From CBDFLT01 sp965249225 (GTDB taxonomy: Bacteria; Chloroflexota; Dehalococcoidia; Lucifugimonadales; G963668185), in assembly GCA_965249225.1 (NCBI GenBank), contig CBDFLT010000009.1, forward strand, positions 744,001-808,000: a DNA stretch of 64,000 bases. The letters run 5' to 3'. Shown piece by piece: positions 33,122 to 42,796 of this stretch. Position 1 is the stretch's first letter. Each line of letters opens with the position of its first letter. The translations under genes and the position numbers were made by a program. The notes below the pieces were generated by a model. That model saw only the letters and a program-made list of their open reading frames with translations, had not been told where the DNA came from and searched no databases.

Positions 33122-33493
33122 ATGACCCTCGTACGGGGGATAAGGGGTGCCACCACCGCCGAAGGTAACTCCAGAGAGGCGATACTGGCAGCTACTGCCG
33201 ACCTTCTCCATCGCCTGGTGGAGGCCAATGGAATCGATACGGACGATGTGGCGGCCGCGTTCTTTACCACAACGGAAGACCTGAACGCCGAATTCCCGGC
33301 TCGCGCCGCACGCCAGATAGGATGGGAGCACATCGCCCTAATGTGCGGCCATGAGATGAAGGTCGCAAACGACGTCAGCCGGTGCATCAGGGTTCTCGTT
33401 CTCATCAACACCGACAAGGCCCCTCAGGACCTCACCCATCTCTACCTTCGAGAGGCCGCCAACTTGAGGGATGATGGGACGAAGGGGGTTTAG
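33122..33493 (+). CDS. aroH: Chorismate mutase (AroH type)
   Basis: 123-residue enzyme of the Bacillus AroH fold, converting chorismate to prephenate. Characteristic sequence: VRGIRGATTAEGNSREAI, FFTTTEDLNAEFPARAAR and the C-terminal RVLVLINTDKAP...YLREA with the active-site Arg. It starts 1 bp after the trpA stop. Confidence 0.95.
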   Translation: MTLVRGIRGATTAEGNSREAILAATADLLHRLVEANGIDTDDVAAAFFTTTEDLNAEFPARAARQIGWEHIALMCGHEMKVANDVSRCIRVLVLINTDKAPQDLTHLYLREAANLRDDGTKGV

Positions 33494-33548
33494 AGGCGCC
33501 AATCTACCGCCAATGTATCAAGCGTATAGCGTACATATGGAGGCATAG

Positions 33549-34574
33549 ATGATTATCGTGATGAGTGCCGGCTGCACTCAGGACCAGTTGGACAGGATCG
33601 AGAGGCATATAAACGACCGGGGACTCAGCGCCAACCTGTCCCAGGGAGTTGAGCGCACCGTGATAGGCGTCATCGGCCAGATCGACCCAGCGTTCCAGAA
33701 TGAAGTCGAGGTGATGGACGGGGTGAGCGAGGTGGTACGCATCTCCAAGCCATACAAGCTTGCCAGCCGCGAGTTCAACCCCCAGGACACGGTTGTCGAG
33801 ATCGGGAATGACGGCGTGGCCATCGGTGGGGGCCGGTTTACGGTGGTCGCCGGCCCATGCGCGGTCGAGAGCGAAGAGCAAGTGCTGGCCACCGCACATG
33901 CCGTTAAGGATGCGGGGGCCACGGTCTTCCGCGGAGGCGCCTTTAAGCCACGCACTTCGCCTTACAGCTTCCGCGGCCTGGGCGAGGACGGACTAAAAAT
34001 CCTGGCGGCCGCCCGTGATGAGACGGGCCTGCCGGTAATCACCGAGGTCATGAGGCCCGAGGATGTGGAGCTTGTCGGCCGTTATGCCGACGTACTTCAG
34101 ATCGGCGCCCGCAACATGCAGAACTACTCCCTCCTGGACGAGGTGGGCAGAGCAGAAAAGCCGGTGATGGTTAAGCGCGGCTTCTCGGGCACCTACGAAG
34201 ACTGGCTGCTCTCCGCAGAGTACGTGATGGCCGGCGGCAATACCCAGGTGATTCTCTGCGAGCGGGGAATCCGCACCTTCGAGACGTTCACTCGCAACAC
34301 AATGGACATCAACGCCATTCCAGTGATCCACCGCCTCAGCCATCTGCCGGTCGTCGCCGATCCCAGTCACGGCACCGGCAAGTGGTACCTTGTGACGCCG
34401 ATGGCCATGGCCGCGACCGCAGCGGGGGCCGATGGGCTGATTATTGAGGTACATCCCAACCCGGACGTGGCCAAGTCCGATGGCGCCCAGTCCCTAACGC
34501 CTGAGAATTTCGCAAGGCTGATGGCCAGGGTAAAGGCCATAAGGGCGAATATCGAGGCCAGCGTCCCGGCTTAG
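33549..34574 (+). CDS. aroF: 3-deoxy-7-phosphoheptulonate synthase (DAHP synthase, AroA-beta type)
   Basis: First step of the shikimate pathway (PEP + erythrose-4-phosphate). 341 residues: an N-terminal ACT-like regulatory domain (MIIVMSAGCTQDQ...) of about 70 residues joined to a KDOP/DAHP barrel with GPCAVESEEQ, FKPRTSPYSFRGLGEDGL, MVKRGFSGTYEDWL and VVADPSHGTGK. The regulatory domain is typical of feedback-controlled Thermotoga-type enzymes. Confidence 0.95.
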   Translation: MIIVMSAGCTQDQLDRIERHINDRGLSANLSQGVERTVIGVIGQIDPAFQNEVEVMDGVSEVVRISKPYKLASREFNPQDTVVEIGNDGVAIGGGRFTVVAGPCAVESEEQVLATAHAVKDAGATVFRGGAFKPRTSPYSFRGLGEDGLKILAAARDETGLPVITEVMRPEDVELVGRYADVLQIGARNMQNYSLLDEVGRAEKPVMVKRGFSGTYEDWLLSAEYVMAGGNTQVILCERGIRTFETFTRNTMDINAIPVIHRLSHLPVVADPSHGTGKWYLVTPMAMAATAAGADGLIIEVHPNPDVAKSDGAQSLTPENFARLMARVKAIRANIEASVPA

Positions 34575-34608
34575 GCTTGGCCCTCGGCCCATGACACAAC
34601 CGCGCACA

Positions 34609-34634
34609 CCCTGAGCCCTTCAGCGGGCTCAGGG
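34609..34634. repeat. REP-like palindrome
   Basis: CCCTGAGCCC / GGGCTCAGGG, a 10-bp perfect stem with a 6-nt loop, followed by catgccctcgaaggg. It resembles dispersed palindromic repeats of the CCCTGAGC...GAAGGG type. No T-run, so not a classic terminator. The rest of 34575-34834 shows no gene. Confidence 0.5.
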
Positions 34635-34834
34635 CATGCCCTCGAAGGGTAAGCCCTCATCACGGACTGTAGGAACCAGCACGAGGTCTCGCACCGGCTC
34701 CGCATCCATCTTGACGCCCTAAATGGCCCATGCTAGTATCCGAACTACGCCGTGTAGAGCGCGGAATACAGTTCCCCTGGCAATGGGCCATCATCCCTTC
34801 AGTGTCTGAACCTGATGGATCGCGTCGCCCCCGA

Positions 34835-35761
34835 ATGAATCTAGACCAGGAATTGGCCCGAACGCCCACGAAACGGGACACGGTGCTCACCGTAGGAGTA
34901 TTCGACGGCGTCCATCGTGGCCACCAACACCTTATCGCCAGGGTGGTAAGTGAAGCCAAAAGCTCAAATCGGCTCGCCGGTGTCGTCACTTTTCGCAACC
35001 ATCCCCTCTCCGTCCTGCGCCCAGGCTTCGCACCGCACTACTTGACCACATATGCCGAGCGGGTGCGGCTTATCAAGGCCCTCGGTGTGGATGTGGTCGT
35101 GCCTATCACTTTTGACCTGGAGGTGTCAAAGCTACGGGCCGGAGAGTTCGTCGGGCGGCTTCAGAAGCATCTCAGAATGAAGGCGCTGGTAATCGGTCCG
35201 GGCTTCGCCATGGGGCGCAATCGCGAGGGCGATGCCGAGACGTTGGCGGCCCTTGGCCGTGAGATGGGTTTCCCACTGACGGTGGTTGAACCTCTGTCCC
35301 TGGGAGGCAAGCTCGTCAAGAGCACCTCCATCCGAGAGGCCATCGCTCGGGGAGATATCGCGACGGCTTCCATGCTGATGGGCCGGAACCCGTCCTTGAC
35401 GGGGACCGTGGTGAAGGGCTTTGGCCGAGGTAAGGACCTGGGGGCGCCTACCGCCAATCTGAAAGTTCCCGAGGGTATAGTGATACCGGCAGACGGCATT
35501 TACGCCGCCTGGGCACACGTGGGCAGCGACCGCCACATGGCCGCCGCCAGTATCGGCACCAGCCCGACCTTCGAAGAGGGTAAGCACGCCATCGAGGCGT
35601 TCGTTCTGGACTTCGAGGGCGACCTGTACAGGCGACAGGTCCGGCTGGAGTTCGCACGACGTTTGAGAGATGAGGTCAAGTACGACACAGTCGAGGAGCT
35701 GAGGGAGCAGATTGGCAGAGACGTGGACATGACCAGAACAGTCCTTGAGGCGGGCGGTTAA
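34835..35761 (+). CDS. ribF: Bifunctional riboflavin kinase/FAD synthetase
   Basis: Makes FMN and FAD from riboflavin. 308 residues from ATG 34835. N-terminal nucleotidyltransferase domain with VGVFDGVHRGHQHLI and KSTSIREAI; C-terminal riboflavin kinase domain with GFGRGKDLGAPTANL and an FLDFEGDLYRRQV-like segment (FVLDFEGDLYRRQVRLEF, about 255-272). A longer frame to 34730 exists but adds non-conserved sequence. Confidence 0.94.
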   Translation: MNLDQELARTPTKRDTVLTVGVFDGVHRGHQHLIARVVSEAKSSNRLAGVVTFRNHPLSVLRPGFAPHYLTTYAERVRLIKALGVDVVVPITFDLEVSKLRAGEFVGRLQKHLRMKALVIGPGFAMGRNREGDAETLAALGREMGFPLTVVEPLSLGGKLVKSTSIREAIARGDIATASMLMGRNPSLTGTVVKGFGRGKDLGAPTANLKVPEGIVIPADGIYAAWAHVGSDRHMAAASIGTSPTFEEGKHAIEAFVLDFEGDLYRRQVRLEFARRLRDEVKYDTVEELREQIGRDVDMTRTVLEAGG

Positions 35762-35830
35762 GGGCCAAACTTTGTGCCGTGTTCACCTCCGGGCCAACAG
35801 GCGATATGCAATGACCATTAGGCCGTAACT

Positions 35831-37129
35831 ATGGACAAGAAGGATCTGAGGCGACTACTAAAGCGGGGAGTCGCGGAAATTATCGTGGAGTCGGAGTTCA
35901 CCGAGCTTCTGGCGGAGGGCCGGCCCTTACGCCTGAAGATGGGCTTCGACCCCAGCGCCCCCGATATTCACCTGGGCCATGTCGTCGGTCTGCGTAAGCT
36001 CAGGCAACTGCAGGAGTTGGGGCACAAGGTCGTGCTTATCGTGGGAGACTGGACGGCCCAGATCGGCGACCCCAGCGGGGCGTCGGCCACCCGGCCCATG
36101 TTGACCAAGGAGCAGGTGTTGACCAACGCCGAGACCTACATGGCGCAGTTCTTCAAGGTCGTCGACAGAGACCGGACGGAGACCCGCTACCAGAGCGAGT
36201 GGTTTGGCTCATTCACGCTGGAGGATGTCATCCAGCTTACCAAGAGGTTCACCGTGGCCCAGTTCCTGGCCCGTGAAGATTTCGCAAAGCGCTACAAGGA
36301 CAATCAGCCGATCGCCGTCACCGAGCTGTTATATCCGCTGTTACAGGCGTACGACTCGGTGGCTGTCGAGGCGGACGTCGAGTTCGGCGGCATGGACCAG
36401 AAGTTTAATCTACTGGTAGGCCGCGACCTGCAGCAAATGATGGGTCAGCGTCCTCAGCAGCTGCTGCTGGTCCCTCTGATGCCGGGAACCGACGGCGTAC
36501 AAAAGATGAGTAAGAGCCTAGACAACTACATAGGCGTAGACGAGCCGCCCAACGAGATATTCGGCAAGGCCATGTCGCTGCCCGACACGATGCTCATACC
36601 CTATTTCGAGAACCTCACCGACGTTCCTGACGACGAGGTAGAGGAGATGCGCAAAGCTATCGAGGCCCAGTCGGTTAACCCGATGGAGCTTAAGAAGAAA
36701 CTGGCCCGCGAGCTGGTGGCGCAGTTTCATGACGACAGTGACGCCGTGGCCGCCGAAAACCACTTCGAGCGAACGATCCAGCATCGCCAGGCGCCCGACG
36801 ACATGGACACCTTCAAAATTACCCCAACTTCCGGACGCAAGGTTGCACCATCTCACGGACTTAAGGCTGCACGGCCCTCCGGACACAAGGTTGCACCATC
36901 TCACGGACTTAAGGCTGCAACGCCCTCCGGATATAAGGGAAAGCGCCTGAGCCACGTTCTGGTCGAGGCGAAGCTGGCAGGAAGCCACAGCGAGGCTAGA
37001 AGGCTGATAAATCAGGGCGCCGTCGAGGTCGATGGACGGCGGATCGAGAAAGATGTGAACGCCTCCTCCCTCCGTGCAGGCAACATCGTCAAGGTGGGAA
37101 AACGACGCTTCGCGAAGCTGGTCGACTGA
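35831..37129 (+). CDS. tyrS: Tyrosyl-tRNA synthetase
   Basis: 432 residues, class I synthetase. HIGH-like motif DIHLGH near residue 45, KMSKS at about 225, and a C-terminal S4 RNA-binding domain (LSHVLVEAKLAGSHSEARRL). Between the helical domain and the S4 domain lies an unusual tandem repeat insert (SGRKVAPSHGLKAA repeated) that replaces the normal linker. Confidence 0.96.
   Translation: MDKKDLRRLLKRGVAEIIVESEFTELLAEGRPLRLKMGFDPSAPDIHLGHVVGLRKLRQLQELGHKVVLIVGDWTAQIGDPSGASATRPMLTKEQVLTNAETYMAQFFKVVDRDRTETRYQSEWFGSFTLEDVIQLTKRFTVAQFLAREDFAKRYKDNQPIAVTELLYPLLQAYDSVAVEADVEFGGMDQKFNLLVGRDLQQMMGQRPQQLLLVPLMPGTDGVQKMSKSLDNYIGVDEPPNEIFGKAMSLPDTMLIPYFENLTDVPDDEVEEMRKAIEAQSVNPMELKKKLARELVAQFHDDSDAVAAENHFERTIQHRQAPDDMDTFKITPTSGRKVAPSHGLKAARPSGHKVAPSHGLKAATPSGYKGKRLSHVLVEAKLAGSHSEARRLINQGAVEVDGRRIEKDVNASSLRAGNIVKVGKRRFAKLVD
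36830..36938 (+). repeat. 48-bp in-frame tandem repeat within tyrS
   Basis: Units at 36830-36877 and 36878-36925 plus a partial third to 36938. They encode 16-residue units S-G-(R/H/Y)-K-VAPSHGLKAA-P. The unit is in frame, so copy number could vary without breaking the enzyme. Confidence 0.85.
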
Positions 37130-37176
37130 GCCAACCGCTTCGGCGAGAGCTGCAGAAGGCCATTGGAGGACCTAGC

Positions 37177-38289
37177 GTGAACCTGCGAACACCCGGTCCC
37201 ATACCCGTCCCCGGGGACATCCTAGAGGCCATGGCGAAGCCGATGATCAATCACCGTGGCCCCGAGTTCAAGGACATCCTTTACCGGGTGACCGAGCGGC
37301 TGAAGCAGGTGTTCGAGACCGAGGGAGACGTTTTTATCCTGACATCGTCGGGCACCGGCGCGATGGAGGCAGCCGTTACCAACACGATGTCTCCGGGAGA
37401 CAAAGCGCTGTGCTTGTCGGCCGGCGCATTCGGCGACCGCTTCGGTCAGATCGCCGAGGCGTATGGGGCCGAGGTAACGTACCTGAAATTTCCACTCGGA
37501 ACCGCGGTGGATGTGGAGCAAGTACGGGATGCCTTGCGCAGGCAGCCGGACATCACGGCGGTGCTCGTCACGCACAACGAGACCTCTACGGGGGTTACCA
37601 ACGATCTCGAGGCCATCGGCGGCGCAGTAAAGGGCGAGTTCGACAAGCTGCTGCTGGTCGACGGCATCAGCAGCGCCAGCTCCATTCCATTGCGCACGGA
37701 CGCCTGGGGCTGCGATGCGGTGGCGACGGCTTCGCAGAAGGGGTGGATGGTGCCGCCAGGGCTCGCCTTCCTCACCTTCAGCCAGAGGGCTTGGGAGGCT
37801 AACGCTACAGCAACCATGCCCAGGTTCTATTTCGAGGTGTCCGCTTACAAACGCTTTCTTGACAAGGGTCAGAACCCGTATACTCCGGCGGTATCCAACT
37901 TCTTCGCGCTTGAGATCGCGCTCGAAAGGTTGCTTAAGGAGGGTATGGAAGGCGTGTTCCGGCGGCACGCGGCCACAGGACGAATGGTCCGAGACGGGTT
38001 GAGAGACCTTGGTCTATCGGTTTTCCCAGACCAGGATGTGGCCTCCAACACGGTGACGGCGGTGAGGGTTCCGAAGGGCGTCGACGCAGGAAAGCTGCTG
38101 GCAAAGATGCGGGACGAGCACGGGATCGTCCTCGCAGGCGGCCAAGGGGAGCTCAGCGGCAGGATATTTCGCATCGGTCACATGGGGTATTGCACCGAGG
38201 AGGAGATCAGAGAAGTATTCGACGCGCTAGCAGTCGTGCTTCCCCAGGTTGGTTTCCAGGCGTCTAAGGCGCAAGCCGCAGGGGCGTAA
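37177..38289 (+). CDS. Class V aminotransferase (alanine-glyoxylate / serine-pyruvate type)
   Basis: 370-residue PLP enzyme. TPGPIPVP at the N-terminus, INHRGPEF, SGTGAMEAAV, DGISSAS, and the PLP lysine in ASQKGWMVPPGL. Typical of AGXT/serine-glyoxylate aminotransferases, used in serine/glycine metabolism. GTG start at 37177 with TTGGAGG before it. The exact substrate pair is undetermined. Confidence 0.9.
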   Translation: MNLRTPGPIPVPGDILEAMAKPMINHRGPEFKDILYRVTERLKQVFETEGDVFILTSSGTGAMEAAVTNTMSPGDKALCLSAGAFGDRFGQIAEAYGAEVTYLKFPLGTAVDVEQVRDALRRQPDITAVLVTHNETSTGVTNDLEAIGGAVKGEFDKLLLVDGISSASSIPLRTDAWGCDAVATASQKGWMVPPGLAFLTFSQRAWEANATATMPRFYFEVSAYKRFLDKGQNPYTPAVSNFFALEIALERLLKEGMEGVFRRHAATGRMVRDGLRDLGLSVFPDQDVASNTVTAVRVPKGVDAGKLLAKMRDEHGIVLAGGQGELSGRIFRIGHMGYCTEEEIREVFDALAVVLPQVGFQASKAQAAGA

Positions 38290-38361
38290 AAGCCCAGCCG
38301 CGAAGTCTGCACCGCCTTGGCCTCCAGGCAATTAGAACCCATGGCCTAGAAGAGAATACGA

Positions 38362-41031
38362 ATGTTTTCGATCTCGTTTGAAAAGTTAACCCTGCCCAAC
38401 GGCCTCGACGTAATACTCCACGAGGACCATAGCCTCCCCATTGTTGCTGTCAACGTCTGGTATCACGTGGGGTCCAAGAATGAGGAGGTCGGGCGGACGG
38501 GCTTCGCCCATCTCTTCGAGCACCTGATGTTCGAGGGGTCCAAGCACCACAACCGCAGCTACTTCGAGCCCCTTCAAAGGGTCGGCGCCAACCTCAATGG
38601 CTCCACCACCGCCGACAGGACCAACTACTGGGAGAACGTGCCATCCAACTACCTGGATCTGGCCCTATGGCTGGAGGCGGACCGGATGGGCTTCCTGCTG
38701 GACGCGCTTGACCAGGAGCGGTTCGACGTTCAACGGGACGTGGTCAAAAACGAACGGCGGCAGAGCTACGAGAACCGACCTTATGGACTGGCCCAGATGT
38801 CACTCCAGTCGGCTGCGTTTCCCTTACCCCACCCTTACCACTGGATGACCATCGGGTCCCAGGAGGACCTGGACGCAGCCACGCTGGAGGACGTCAAAGC
38901 GTTCTTCAGACGGTTCTATGCCCCATCCAACGCAAGCCTGGCCCTAGCCGGAGATATAGACCGTGACAGTGCGGCTCGGCTGGTGGAACGCTACTTCGGC
39001 GACATTCCGCCCGGACCCGCCATCAACCGAATCGGCCGGATGGACTCGGACCTGAATGGGCGGGTGCATCAGACGGTACGCGACAAGGTGCAGCTTCCGA
39101 GGCTCTACCTTGTTTGGCCCACGGGTCCCCTGTTCGACGACGATGAGGCCCGTCTGGATATGCTGGCCGTCGTTCTAGGAGACGGCAAGAGCTCCAGGCT
39201 TTACCGCTCGCTGGTGTACGACAAGCAGATCGCCCGTGACGTGGCTGTGGCGCACCATGCGCAGGAGATCGCGGGCCAGTTTCAAATCCAGGTCACCGCC
39301 AACCCAGGCCACGGCCTGGATGAGATCGAGGCCATGGTAGAGGACGAGCTGGACCGGCTGCGTGGAGAACCCCCTACCGATCACGAGCTTGCCAGGGCCA
39401 AGAACCGAATAGAGAGTCAGCACGTTCGGCAGCTAGAGCGGTTCGGTGGGTTCGCCGGTCGCGCCGACCAGCTGAACTTCTTCAATGTATTCGCCAACGA
39501 CCCCGGCCTGACCAATACTGACCTACAACGCTATCTTGAGGTCACGGCTGAAGACGTTCACCGTGTTGCCGCCGTGGCGCTGGGGGCCAACCGAGTGCGC
39601 CTGACGGTGCTGCAGGAACGGCAACACACCACCACGGCTACCGCCGTTGACCGCTCCGCGATACCCTCCGCCGCCGCCCGGCCCGACTTCACTCCGCCCC
39701 TGCCCAAGCGAGGGCGTCTTCACAACGGGATGAACCTGCTGGTGGTCGAGAAGCCCGGGCTCCCCGTGGTCTCGTTCGGCGTGTTCATACCGGCCGGCGT
39801 CTCGACGGACCCCGACTCCACTCCAGGACTTGCCCACCTGACGGCCGAGATGCTGCAGGAAGGAACCACGAGCCGCACCAGTCAGCAGATCGCCGAGCAA
39901 ATGGAGTTCTTGGGTTCACGCCTGGTTAGCGGCGCCTCACAGGAGCACGCCTTCGTTTCCGCCGAGACATTGACCTCACACTGGCCAGACGCACTCGCCA
40001 TAGTGGCCGACGTGGCCCGGAACGCAACCTTTCCTCCTGAGGAGCTGGAACGCGTCAGGCGCCAACGGCTCACGGACCTGAGACGCATCGTCGACGACCC
40101 GGCCGCCATCGCCGGCAGGGCGTCGAGGGCCATTCTCTACGGGCCTGAGTCCAGCAGCGGTCACCCCGCAACCGGGACCATCGAGTCGATAGAGGCTATA
40201 ACCAGGGACGGTTTGGTGGAGCACCTTCAAGGGCACTATGGGCCTGAGAGGGCGGCGCTCATCGTCGTCGGTGACGTTTCGATGGAGGAGGTGGCCGCCA
40301 AGGCGGAATCGTGCTTCGGGGACTGGGAAAGCCATGGCGTCCAGACCACTCCACTCGAGCGACAAGCGGAAGATAGACGCTCCTCCCCCACGACGATATT
40401 TCTGGCCGACAAGCCAGGCGCGGTACAGTCCATAATCCAGACCGGTTTCCTCACCGTTCCCCGCTCTCACCCCGACTTCTATGCTCTAACCCTACTGAAC
40501 GATCTCTTCGGCGGCCAGTTCTCGGCGCGCCTCAACATGAACTTACGTCAGGACAAGGGATATAGCTACGGCTACATGTCGGTGATCGACTGGCTGACGA
40601 GCGCCTCGGCGTTCGTGGCCGGTGGGAGCGTTCAGACCGCGGTGACGAAAGAGGCCGTAGTCGAAACGCTGAAGGAGTTCTCCGACATCACGGGGCTGCG
40701 CCCGGTAGCCCAGGACGAGTTCGACGCGGCGCGCGACGGCATTCTGAGGCGGTTCCCTTCAGCCTTCGAGACCCAGCACCAGGTGCTGGTACAGGTGGCC
40801 CGGATGGTCCTGTTCGGCCTCCCCGATACCTACTTTGCCGATTTCATCCCCAACATCGAAGCCGTGACCCTGGAGGACGTGCACCGGGTGGCCCAAGAAA
40901 CGATCGACGCGGACAGCCTGAGCGTGCTGGTCGTAGGGGACAGGAACACGGTAGAGCCGGGGCTTCGAGAGCTCAGTCCGCCGGTGGTGCTCGTAGACCA
41001 CGAAGGCCGCCCCCTAAACGTCAACGGCTAA
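38362..41031 (+). CDS. M16 family metalloprotease, two-domain (pitrilysin-like)
   Basis: 889 residues made of two M16 halves. The N-terminal half has the inverted zinc motif HLFEH (about residue 50) with the downstream Glu in KNERRQSYEN; the C-terminal half (from about 450) keeps the fold (GLPVVSFGVFIPAG, GLAHLTAEML) but lacks the metal ligands, as usual. No signal peptide, so it is probably cytosolic. It degrades peptides or processes signal fragments. Confidence 0.92.
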   Translation: MFSISFEKLTLPNGLDVILHEDHSLPIVAVNVWYHVGSKNEEVGRTGFAHLFEHLMFEGSKHHNRSYFEPLQRVGANLNGSTTADRTNYWENVPSNYLDLALWLEADRMGFLLDALDQERFDVQRDVVKNERRQSYENRPYGLAQMSLQSAAFPLPHPYHWMTIGSQEDLDAATLEDVKAFFRRFYAPSNASLALAGDIDRDSAARLVERYFGDIPPGPAINRIGRMDSDLNGRVHQTVRDKVQLPRLYLVWPTGPLFDDDEARLDMLAVVLGDGKSSRLYRSLVYDKQIARDVAVAHHAQEIAGQFQIQVTANPGHGLDEIEAMVEDELDRLRGEPPTDHELARAKNRIESQHVRQLERFGGFAGRADQLNFFNVFANDPGLTNTDLQRYLEVTAEDVHRVAAVALGANRVRLTVLQERQHTTTATAVDRSAIPSAAARPDFTPPLPKRGRLHNGMNLLVVEKPGLPVVSFGVFIPAGVSTDPDSTPGLAHLTAEMLQEGTTSRTSQQIAEQMEFLGSRLVSGASQEHAFVSAETLTSHWPDALAIVADVARNATFPPEELERVRRQRLTDLRRIVDDPAAIAGRASRAILYGPESSSGHPATGTIESIEAITRDGLVEHLQGHYGPERAALIVVGDVSMEEVAAKAESCFGDWESHGVQTTPLERQAEDRRSSPTTIFLADKPGAVQSIIQTGFLTVPRSHPDFYALTLLNDLFGGQFSARLNMNLRQDKGYSYGYMSVIDWLTSASAFVAGGSVQTAVTKEAVVETLKEFSDITGLRPVAQDEFDAARDGILRRFPSAFETQHQVLVQVARMVLFGLPDTYFADFIPNIEAVTLEDVHRVAQETIDADSLSVLVVGDRNTVEPGLRELSPPVVLVDHEGRPLNVNG

Positions 41032-41057
41032 GGCGCCCAGGCTGAATAGGGTCATCG

Positions 41058-41804
41058 ATGAAGATTGCCGCCCAAATCCTCGCCATTCAGCAGGCGACCC
41101 CCACCATAAAGACGCTCACACTGAAGCTAGAGGACCCAGCTTTCACCTTCATGCCCGGCCAGTGGGTGGACTGCTACGTGGAGATAGATGGACGGCAGGA
41201 GGTGGCTGGGTACTCCCTGACCTCGTCGCCGTTAACCAGAGGCACCATCGACCTGGCGGTTAAGCGGGAAGGGGATAACCGCGTCACCCGGTACGTCCAC
41301 GAGAAAGCCGGGGTGGGAGACAGGCTCGAAGTAGAGCTAGACGGGGACTTCTACTATGAGCGGGACATGGCCGACTCGCTGGTCCTCATCGCAGGAGGCA
41401 TCGGGATCAACCCCATTATGAGCATCATGCGGTATATGGACAAGGAGGCCTCCGACGTCCGGGCAACCCTTCTGTACGGCGTCCGCACCCCCTCGGAGCT
41501 GCTGTTCGGCGACCAGTTGGTCGAAATCGCGTCCCGCAACGATGGGGTCCGATGCATCTTCACCGTCACCCGGCCCTCGGACGAGCCGTGGGACGGACGC
41601 GTGGGTCGCATCGATGGTCGTATGCTGAGGGAAGAGGGGATCGACCTGGAGGCGCTCTTTTACCTGTGCGGGCCGCCGCCGATGATGAGGGATATGCTGG
41701 CCCTGCTGGACGAGTTGGGAGTCCCCAAGCCCCGGATCAAGTACGAGTGGTGGTGGGACCCCGACGGCCAGCGGGTCCCCCGCGGAGAGGGACACCGGGG
41801 CTGA
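41058..41804 (+). CDS. FNR-like flavin oxidoreductase
   Basis: 248 residues with a flavin-binding barrel (FMPGQWVDCYV, GYSLTSSP) and an NAD(P)-binding domain (LIAGGIGINPIMSIMRY, YLCGPPPMMRDML). The usual RxYS motif reads AGYS, with Gly in place of Arg, which may alter flavin phosphate binding. No iron-sulfur domain. The redox partner is unknown. Confidence 0.85.
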   Translation: MKIAAQILAIQQATPTIKTLTLKLEDPAFTFMPGQWVDCYVEIDGRQEVAGYSLTSSPLTRGTIDLAVKREGDNRVTRYVHEKAGVGDRLEVELDGDFYYERDMADSLVLIAGGIGINPIMSIMRYMDKEASDVRATLLYGVRTPSELLFGDQLVEIASRNDGVRCIFTVTRPSDEPWDGRVGRIDGRMLREEGIDLEALFYLCGPPPMMRDMLALLDELGVPKPRIKYEWWWDPDGQRVPRGEGHRG

Positions 41805-41838
41805 GGGCGTGGAGTTGGGACCGACCGGTCCGGCCCTC

Positions 41839-42498
41839 TCACCCCCCATCGAGGTGGCAGGCGTCGTTGATACCCAGCACGGACCATCCCTCGTGGTTAA
41901 ACAGGGCGCGGGATATCGAGCAGTTCTTGAGTCCCATCCGAACGATCATTCGCTCGTCGTAGCCCATGATGTAGTGCAAAAGGCACTTGGTGGCGGTCTC
42001 GTGCCCCATGATCGCTACCCTCAGCGATTGAGCCTTTCCCACCAGGTCGTCGTTGTAGATTATCTTGTCCTCGATCCACCCTGCGACGCGCCTCTCGACC
42101 GTGCGGTGTGATTCGCCCTCCGGCGGCACGAAGTGGGAGCCCTTCCCGCGAATGTACGCCAGCGTCTCAGGCGTGAATACCTCCTCTCTCGGCACTCCCC
42201 GCCACGCCGGCACCCGCTGCTCAACTAGTGCTTCCACTTTGGTGAATTCCCTGTCCGGCTGGCCCATCGCGTCCAGCATCGTCTCAGTGGTCTGCACCGT
42301 CCGAAGCAGCGTCGAGCTGTACACCCGGTCGAACTGGACATCCTCACGCTTTAGACGCCGTCCGAGCAACCTGGCCTGCTCAACGCCCCGCGGTGTTAGA
42401 GGCGGATCGGCGTCGGCCCCGATCGCGAACCTGGGGTCCGACGGTGTCTCGCCATGGCGAATGAGGTAAAACTCGCACTGGAAATCCTTATGAATCAT
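41839..42498 (-). CDS. Histidine phosphatase family protein
   Basis: 219 residues. Catalytic RHGET near residue 15, LTPRGVEQA, YSSTLLRTVQT and the second histidine in GHETA. Belongs to the phosphoglycerate-mutase-like phosphatases; substrate unknown. It is convergent to the flavin reductase. Confidence 0.9.
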   Translation of the reverse strand: MIHKDFQCEFYLIRHGETPSDPRFAIGADADPPLTPRGVEQARLLGRRLKREDVQFDRVYSSTLLRTVQTTETMLDAMGQPDREFTKVEALVEQRVPAWRGVPREEVFTPETLAYIRGKGSHFVPPEGESHRTVERRVAGWIEDKIIYNDDLVGKAQSLRVAIMGHETATKCLLHYIMGYDERMIVRMGLKNCSISRALFNHEGWSVLGINDACHLDGG

Positions 42499-42796
42499 CT
42501 ACGGCTCCTTAACCAGGTTCGTAAGGCTATATCATGACGCCTATCGCAACGTGGAGGCCCCCAACCCAGAGGCGATGATTACTACCCAACCCCCCCCCAG
42601 GGGACACCAAAAAAACAACGGCCCAATCTACCACCAGGCGCTGCTGACGCGCGGCTAAACAGTACCATATCGGCTCAAGCCGAGGTTATAATGTTGCCCG
42701 GTACACGCGATGGTGCCGGGGCGTTCTGCGACGCTCCACCCACGTTGAAGGACATTTGACAAAGCTACTTCCAGTTACCCCTATGAGTAGAGGCCA
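42499..42796. other. Intergenic region with candidate -10 box
   Basis: No gene seen. TATAAT at 42687-42692 with a small CGGCT/AGCCG hairpin in front could be the promoter for the SDR pair, but no -35 stands out. Bases 42530-42600 share a C-rich pattern with 46480-46560. Confidence 0.4.
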
